From Boswellia sacra (taxonomy: Eukaryota; Streptophyta; Magnoliopsida; Sapindales; Burseraceae), in NCBI GenBank assembly GCA_013180625.2, contig SNVD02010155.1:124001-188000 (forward strand): a stretch of 64,000 bases of DNA, written 5' to 3'. This document shows, piece after piece, positions 58,025 to 64,000 of this stretch (positions are counted from its first letter, which is position 1; every line of letters starts with the position of its first letter). The translations under genes and the position numbers were made by a program. The notes beneath the pieces are model-generated. The model saw nothing but the letters and a program-made list of their open reading frames with translations, was not told where the DNA came from and made no database searches.

Positions 58025-58131
58025 ATCGCTCTCTCTTTCTCCTTGGTACTACTCCTTTTCATGCTCTCTTTCTCCCCTTTTCTTTTTCCTTTTCCTTCTC
58101 TCTCTGTCTCTGTCTCTCTCACACTCCCAAA
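58025..58131 (+). promoter_or_regulatory. CT-rich leader of the 58 kb gene
   Basis: Dense CTCTCT/TTTCTC blocks including (TC)n at 58098-58120, upstream of the start codon at 58198; resembles the leaders of the IDD and BPC genes. Confidence 0.45.
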
Positions 58132-58178
58132 CAAAGTCAGATTTTCTGTTGTTCTTCTGGCATCCTCGAGCTTATCTT

Positions 58179-58220
58179 ATGAGCATTCCTAGCCTCTATG
58201 GGTTTTTCATGTGGGGATGA
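58179..58220 (+). promoter_or_regulatory. Upstream ORF overlapping the main start
   Basis: ATG 58179 opens 13 codons (MSIPSLYGFFMWG) ending at TGA 58218-58220, overlapping the main ATG at 58198 in another frame. Ribosomes starting here would pass the main start. Confidence 0.4.
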
Positions 58221-59464
58221 TTTTGTAAGTACATGTATTATATATTCTCTCCATCCCAACACCACAAACATACGCATAATTATTTTTTTTTCTTTTTATA
58301 AATTTATTATTTGGGTAATTGAGTGTAGTCTGGTACTTTCATGCGTTTTAGTACTGTTTATCATATAGTTTTCATCAGCTTAATTTGTTAATTTCTCTTA
58401 ATTAATTTCTTTTTTTTTTTCCTTGTTTATGTGAGCAGGATAGTAAACAAAAGCATGTTCTCTTAGTCGATGAGACGAGGGAGACAACAAGACAAAGGGG
58501 TGGTATGGATGTGCACCATCATGGTCATGTCGAATGTGAATTCGAATTCGAGTTTTGGCCAGTTGAACATCCAATGGAGCCACAAGATGAAGATCGCCCT
58601 GTAAAATGTCCAATGCCAGCTGCCTCATCTGTTATCAATGTAGGCTTCTCTTTTTAATTGCGTATTTTGCATTGCATTATATATATATAACTAGTTTTAG
58701 TTATAAACCTTGTAGTATATGTCATTTCTATAGCCATTTGTCAAGGTTTCAAAGTTCAATTTGTTCAAATCAAGCAAATCTAAAGTTGAAAGAGAAAACC
58801 CTTTCAGACCATGAAGACTATATGCATGAATCCTTAACAAGTGTTATCAAAGTTTCATTGCTAAAAGTTGAAAATTAAACTTTGATGTTTCGATTGAAAG
58901 ACTAGCTAGGTCACTCCCTAGGTTTCAGATATCCTTTTCTAGTATGAATTTCTTCAACTGTGTACCAAGAATGATTAATTAACTTAAGGCTACAATGATG
59001 CTTATATGACCTCTTTAGAATCTACTGAGAAGCTATCACTAAAGACTTTATCATCAAAAAAAAAAAAAAATCTATTATTGTTTTCAATTGTGAAGGTACT
59101 TTAGTGTTCTTATACTTATATGATGATCAGAATTTGTACTTTGACATGCATTTACACTTATATAATTCAATTTATGGTATGTACATGATGCTGTTCAAAG
59201 GATTCAAGAATGCAAGAGGAGAGGGCAACTGAGAGCTTGAGAAAGAGAGGAGAAGCAGCAGCGGAAGTGAACAAAGAAGGGATTGTTGCGGGGGCCATGG
59301 AGGCTTCTTCAGTTCGAGCAGTGCGAAAGAGGCATCACACTCTTACCAATGAGGATCAAAATACAATAAAGCCACTTATGAGAATGCCTCCTCTCCCACC
59401 AGTACCAACCCAGAACATCACCATCTTTGAAATGCTTCAAGAGTTTGACAAGTTCGAGTCTTGA
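58198..59464 (+). CDS. Unrecognised 163-residue plant protein, three exons
   Basis: Exons 58198-58224, 58439-58639 and 59201-59464, all introns phase 0 with GT-AG sites (GTAAGT/GAGCAG, GTAGGC/CAAAG). An in-frame TGA at 58180-58182 fixes ATG 58198 as the first usable start. The product is 9+67+87 residues. Visible: a His-rich patch HHHGH (about 39-43), an acidic aromatic patch ECEFEFEFWPVEHP (about 46-59), a following DEDRPVKCPMP, a basic stretch VRAVRKRHH (about 114-122), a proline run MPPLPPVP, and the C-terminal FEMLQEFDKF. No signal peptide or membrane segment. The exon structure, consistent frame and motif-like composition suggest a real gene; I do not recognise the family and assign no function. 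The gene lies about 2 kb from IAR1, tail to tail. Confidence 0.65.
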
Positions 59465-60545
59465 TACCTTGTACAAATAAAATTTTAAAAAAAGAAGCAT
59501 CCCGGCCCAACCAACCAGGACTTCGATTTCTATAATTGTTCTTGCATTTTGGGACACTTGTACTTTGTTCTGTATAATACTCTTCAAACTAGTTGTACCT
59601 AGCTAGCTCATTATATATATTAGTTATCTGCAAAGATTTTGTACGAGGAGGAACATCCATCTAATTGGACACAAAAGTTCAACATTCTGGCAGTCACACT
59701 GCAGAAGGATCCACTTATACATGTTCTGGGTATACCAACAAATTTTGTTTTAAAGGTCAGGCTCGGGAAGCATAAGTTGTAAAGCAATCAACGAGGAGAG
59801 GGTGCAAAAATTATTTACCATTATTGGATATTGCTTTTGTAATGTCATGGGAACAATATCCTAACCATTCGCCTGCTTCTTTTGCTTTTAAGAACCTTAG
59901 ACAGGTTAATTTCATTGAAAATTCTCTTGTTTTACCTTAATATGAAATAATTTATTTTACAAATTTATCCTTCTTCTTTGATAGTAAATGGTTCAACAAA
60001 TATGAATGTATTTAATGGCTTTAAAAAGATTAGAGAGAAAATTGAATTTTTTAAAGACAAAATATGGGGATATTGAGTAAAATTAACTCAATTCTGAATC
60101 TCACAGATTTTATATACAAGCTAATATATTATAAAACGAATGGAAAAGTAAACAAATTTAATAAGAAAAAAGAAATGATATAACCATAAACGAGGAATAT
60201 CACGTAAATTTATATACAAAATTTATAATTATACTGCCCTATAAAAATTTATGGGCCAACCAATGAATCTTTTTAACATCTACTGAGAGAATTTCTCAGA
60301 TCCAAAAATGAGATGTTATTGGCAAGATAATGGCGTTATTATGCAGGTGTTATGATAAGTTTTGAATGGGTTTAAAGGCAGAATGTTGAAAATGATGCCA
60401 ATAACTGTTGCAAGTACTTGGCATGGCTCCAAAGATTCTTTTGACCCAATCATCTGATTTTAGCAGTTTTCAACCGCGTGCATGAAATAAGGATGTTAAC
60501 GTTGATATTATCATCAAATATGGAAGCAAAATTGCTACAAGCATA
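59465..60545. other. Intergenic DNA between the 58 kb gene and family B MITE
   Basis: 59465 to about 59650 is probable 3'UTR. No gene beyond. 60100-60230 has weak hairpin symmetry around TTATATACAA. Confidence 0.45.
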
Positions 60546-60852
60546 GTAATAAAGTCATACTATAATTTATCAGTTATATCATACAATCATTTTCAAATTT
60601 TTTTATAAATTTAATATAAAAATTATATATCTTTATATAAAAATTATAAATAATTTATATTTTTTTATATTTATAACTTTTATATAATAATTTATAATTT
60701 TTAAATTAATTTTATAAAAAATAAAAATAATTATATGATTATTTATTTATAATTTTTTTTATATATTAATGATTTTTATATAAAAATTTATAATTTTTAT
60801 AATAAATTTACAAAAAAATTTAAAAATAATTGTATCAATTCAATCAATGCAC
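60546..60852. mobile_element. MITE, family B, copy 2
   Basis: About 306 bp. The right end (reverse complement) starts CTACGGTGCATTGATTG and is matched imperfectly by the left end TACTATAATTTATCAG; the next 25 bp (CAATCATTTTCAAATTTTTT / CAATTATTTTTAAATTTTTT) match well. The interior is ATAAATTT / AAAATTATAAAT repeats as at 15717-15936. Confidence 0.5.
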
Positions 60853-61470
60853 CGTAGCCAAAGCCATCATAATAATTTTAAAGTGAAGAAAAGCAACTAC
60901 GCTATGATTTAGAGAGAAACAAAGTCAAAGTTATCATCACTTTCTCGGGAAAAAAATTGACTCAGACCTAGAGATTGGTTCTGGCTCATATTTTTAAATA
61001 TAATTCAAGCTTCTGTTCATTTATATTAATAACAAAATCTGAAAAAAGAAATTAAAATAAAAAGCCTCAAAGAAAGTGTCCGTAATGATTCAGGCCCTAC
61101 CTCTAAACAAGAATTTGAAAGATAGGATATAATCTCCTAAACAACAAAACATGAATTCAGAAAAAGAAAAACCAAAAGTATTTCTTGCTATATTATTTTT
61201 GTTTCTTTTCACAACAATAAAACATGACAACTAGTCTTAAATTGGAAAATTTGCACAAAAAACAGAATGAAAGTTTTGTACAACTCCTACTGCATCTAGT
61301 ACTACTCTTGACTCTTAAAAATATAATCTACTTTTGGGAGTAAATCACAATCCTGCTACAATATATTAAGTTACTACTGCCATTGAAATCGACCAAGTGA
61401 AACCTACAAAAATTAATTCATGTACCTGTGTGGTTGTTTTGAGATATAGTACAGCCTTCAAACTGTCCTG
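60853..61470. other. 3' flank of the IAR1-like gene
   Basis: No other gene. The part just left of 61471 is the probable 3'UTR of the minus-strand transporter gene. Confidence 0.5.
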
Positions 61471-63188
61471 TCATTCTACAAGTGAAATACTAAGGGCAAT
61501 AGTCATGCCCAATATCAGTGAGGTTAACTGGACTGCTGTGCTCTTCAATGTTGACTTGCCATTGCTATTCATTTCTGCAAGTACTCCAGCAACAGCAATG
61601 TATATAAATCCACCTGCTGTAAATCCCTGAAAAAGAGAGAGAAGAAATTAGATTGACCTGAAATTTTGACAGCTAAAATTAGATTAGTGCATGCGTTGTT
61701 TAAGGGTCTCTTTTACCTCGATCAAAGATGACTGTCCTGGATCTTGTCCTAAGAGCAAGGCCTACAGAGAAAGCAGTAACATTATATCAATTTTCATTGT
61801 TTACTGCACACTAATCGAAAGAATTCCCTCTGCACTAAAGAAATAACATTCACCATTGCAGTTCCTGCAAGGGCCACCAGCGCGGAGAGAAAGTTGAAGA
61901 AGAGGGCTTTGGATACACTGAAGCCTGATCTCACCAGAATGCCAAAATCACCGACCTGTAATCGACCCAAGCTGTTAGTCTACTAAATCAATAATAATTG
62001 AAGAAAAAAAAATTCAGTGAAAATCTTTGAGAGCAGAAAATTAAGGAGCTTACAGAATGATTGTATCCGACACTAGGAACAAATTAACATTTGTGTTTGT
62101 GCACGTAAGCATATTGTTTCTTTTTATTTTCACCTTTTTGGACAACGAACTAACATAATATTCTCTAACAAGGGAAACTAGCATTCTGCATGGTGTACAA
62201 GAGAAATGGGAAAGACATAATAGCTAAAATCTAAAATGTCTTATTCATAAAGCTTAGTGGAAACAAGGAAACATCAATATGAATTAATCAATATAAATTC
62301 ATATTATGCTCTCTACAATTTCATATTAAAAGGAAAATAAAGTCTCAAGGCATACAAGAATGCATCTTCTTTCGATAGCAATACTAATAATAGGAAGATA
62401 TTTTGTTCTGATATTATGATAAAGAAATATTCTCAATTTCATTGTTCCAGTTTTAACTTGTTTCTGGAATAAACCAAAAGTATAACAACTGAATAGATAA
62501 ACGATTTTTTGCAATATTGACATGGAAGAAAAATGAGAAAGGACAGTAACCCTTAGTTGAGTCTCTCTTAGAGATAATTAAAGGATAAACTGATCAATTA
62601 ACTAGTTTAAATAATGAAAGGTCTACAAAATTATTCTTATAATTTCATCCTTCATATTTGTTAACATTTTGACAAAGAAGTATAAATGAATTTCTCAGTA
62701 GCCAACCCATTAAGTGATTATGGCTGAAATGCTCTTGAATAATAAGAGATCTTAGTGAAGGCTAAATATCATATCAAATGAACAAGAGAGGGAACTCAAA
62801 CCTCTTGAGGAATCTCATGCGCAAGCAAAAACAGAGTTCTTGACCACCCACCAACAGATCCATAAAGCAGGAAAGCACTTCCTAAAGCCATACCATCAGT
62901 AAAGTTGTGCTGCAATATTGACAAAGAAACCATATAATTGAAGTCAAAATATAGAGAAAAGAAAAGGAATCATTCAAATCAAGCATCAAATTTCCTTCAA
63001 GCACAAGTACATGAAAGCTCAAGTGCAAATGGTAAGGAACACATACTTACAACTCCATCAGAAAAGAGATTGAGATAACCAAATACAAGATTTGATGATT
63101 GAACAGGCTCTTCATTTGTCAAGGACTTATTATCCGACGAGCCATCCGTGGCATCTGCATCTGATTTATCAACCCCACCACTCTTTCT
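61471..63188 (-). CDS. IAR1: IAR1/KE4-type ZIP zinc transporter, C-terminal part
   Basis: Five exons on the minus strand, all phase 0: 63051-63188, 62802-62909, 61854-61955, 61717-61761 and 61471-61626, encoding 46, 36, 34, 15 and 51 residues to TGA. The 5' exons lie beyond the right edge. Seen: a hydrophilic Ser/Asp-rich cytosolic loop, then GYLNLFSDGV, the ZIP signature HNFTDG in transmembrane helix IV, the HEIPQE metal site in helix V, VGDFGILVRSG, and two final hydrophobic helices ending at SLVE. These metal-binding histidines and acids are intact. The family (Arabidopsis IAR1, animal KE4/SLC39A7) moves zinc out of the ER or Golgi; iar1 mutants are resistant to IAA-alanine. The block also matches no plasma-membrane IRT/ZIP type, which lack VGDFGILV. 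Confidence 0.92.
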
Positions 63189-64000
63189 CTGCACAATGCA
63201 TAATGTCAAATGTTTATTCCAAAAATTCCACTTATATGTAAATTCCATAGTGATATAATCTGTCTTCAAAGTTCTGGCATCCACATTTTACAAAAAAAAA
63301 GTGCATAAATTAGCAGTAAAAAGAAAGAATTTCCTATATCAACATGCATTCAAATCATACACTTAACAATTTCATGTCCAAACATTCATGTTGATGACTA
63401 GGCCCTACCTTCCCTGAAACATATCTGCCAACAAATCTAAAATACCTCATATCCACATTCTATCCACATGGTGTGTGCCCTCGCTAGGCCTGACTATTTT
63501 CCTGAAACAAATCTACCCCTAAGCTTGCGCTCCTGCCTAATTAATAATCAAAACTTGCACTGGCCAACAGAACATGGTCTTGCTAATAGTCTGTATGGTA
63601 CTTACTCTTCTCTAGCAACAATCATATTCTAATCTTACCAAAACCAAGGTTAGGGCTCAAAATTAATTCCTGACTTGGCCGCCAGCCTTCAAATCAAGCT
63701 TTGTTTGATAAAGTTGTTCTAAGAAGTATTTCTGAAGGTACAGTTTTAATTAGTAAGGACTACAAGTAGACTGTAAGCCAAAAATTGTAAGGTTTTTGGC
63801 TAGGAATCATAAAAGCCAGTTAACGGGTACTTCGGAAATTTCAAATTTTCATTAAGGGTTGAATATGATATTCTCCTAGTAGGCATATATGTTTTTTGAA
63901 AAAAATATATATAAATATAAATAAATAACACATATGCAAAAATTTAAAGTGCACCTAAACACCTAAAAAATTGACAAAGAGCTTCTTGCTCCAAAATATC
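63189..64000 (-). other. Intron of the IAR1-like gene
   Basis: No coding exon could be recognised between 63189 and the edge; the next upstream exon lies outside. Acceptor for exon 63051-63188 is TGTGCAG. Confidence 0.6.

Noticed and set aside
62997..63284. 95-codon minus frame around the first visible IAR1 exon
   Set aside because: It reads through both splice sites of exon 63051-63188; the exon itself is annotated instead.
1..64000. CRISPR arrays, bacterial operons, rRNA genes, integrated virus genomes
   Set aside because: No regularly spaced repeats, no prokaryotic gene layout, no rRNA-like stretch. All reverse-transcriptase sequence belongs to Copia LTR retrotransposons with plant-type primer sites.

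Overview
The window is nuclear DNA of a flowering plant, most likely a eudicot. It is AT-rich, its genes are interrupted by GT-AG introns, and it holds plant-specific gene families (INDETERMINATE-domain zinc finger, BPC/GAGA-binding factor, MALE STERILITY 1-type PHD protein, ANTH adaptor, IAR1-type ZIP transporter) together with nested Copia, hAT, CACTA-like and MITE elements. The species cannot be named from the sequence alone; gene content and structure look like a woody rosid, but that is an impression.

Layout. (1) 1.5-3.6 kb, minus: a three-exon IDD zinc-finger gene of the SGR5/IDD14-15-16 clade, with a GA/CT-rich leader and two G-boxes upstream. (2) 4-11.9 kb: intergenic DNA with small DNA transposons and one SINE-like copy. 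(3) 11.9-14.2 kb, minus: a complete three-exon MS1-type PHD gene. (4) 14.2-19.9 kb: intergenic, with MITEs including a head-to-tail pair. (5) 19.9-21.6 kb, plus: a class I BPC gene with a long CT-rich leader and a 5'UTR intron. (6) 26-27.2 kb, minus: an intronless ANTH clathrin-adaptor gene. (7) 27.7-56 kb: a transposon cluster. A CACTA-like element at about 27.75-36.53 kb was invaded by a Copia element and a hAT-like element; a truncated Copia gag and a minisatellite-bearing LTR fragment follow; then comes a complete but pol-deleted LTR element (42.3-47.0 kb), a long near-palindrome, and a very young but coding-defective Copia element (50.0-55.0 kb) lying between two ~160 bp inverted repeats. 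(8) 58.2-59.5 kb, plus: a three-exon gene for a 163-residue protein I do not recognise. (9) 61.5 kb to the right edge, minus: the last five exons of an IAR1/KE4-type ZIP transporter gene.

The single-copy genes are not an operon and do not share a pathway. Their order, however, recalls Arabidopsis: IAR1, an ANTH gene, a BPC gene and an IDD gene sit next to each other there (At1g68100-At1g68130), and reduced versions of the block occur elsewhere in that genome. The window therefore appears to preserve an old gene neighbourhood, inflated here by about 30 kb of transposons between the ANTH gene and IAR1. BPC proteins bind GA/CT repeats, and such repeats are prominent in the leaders of the IDD gene, of BPC itself and of the unrecognised gene.
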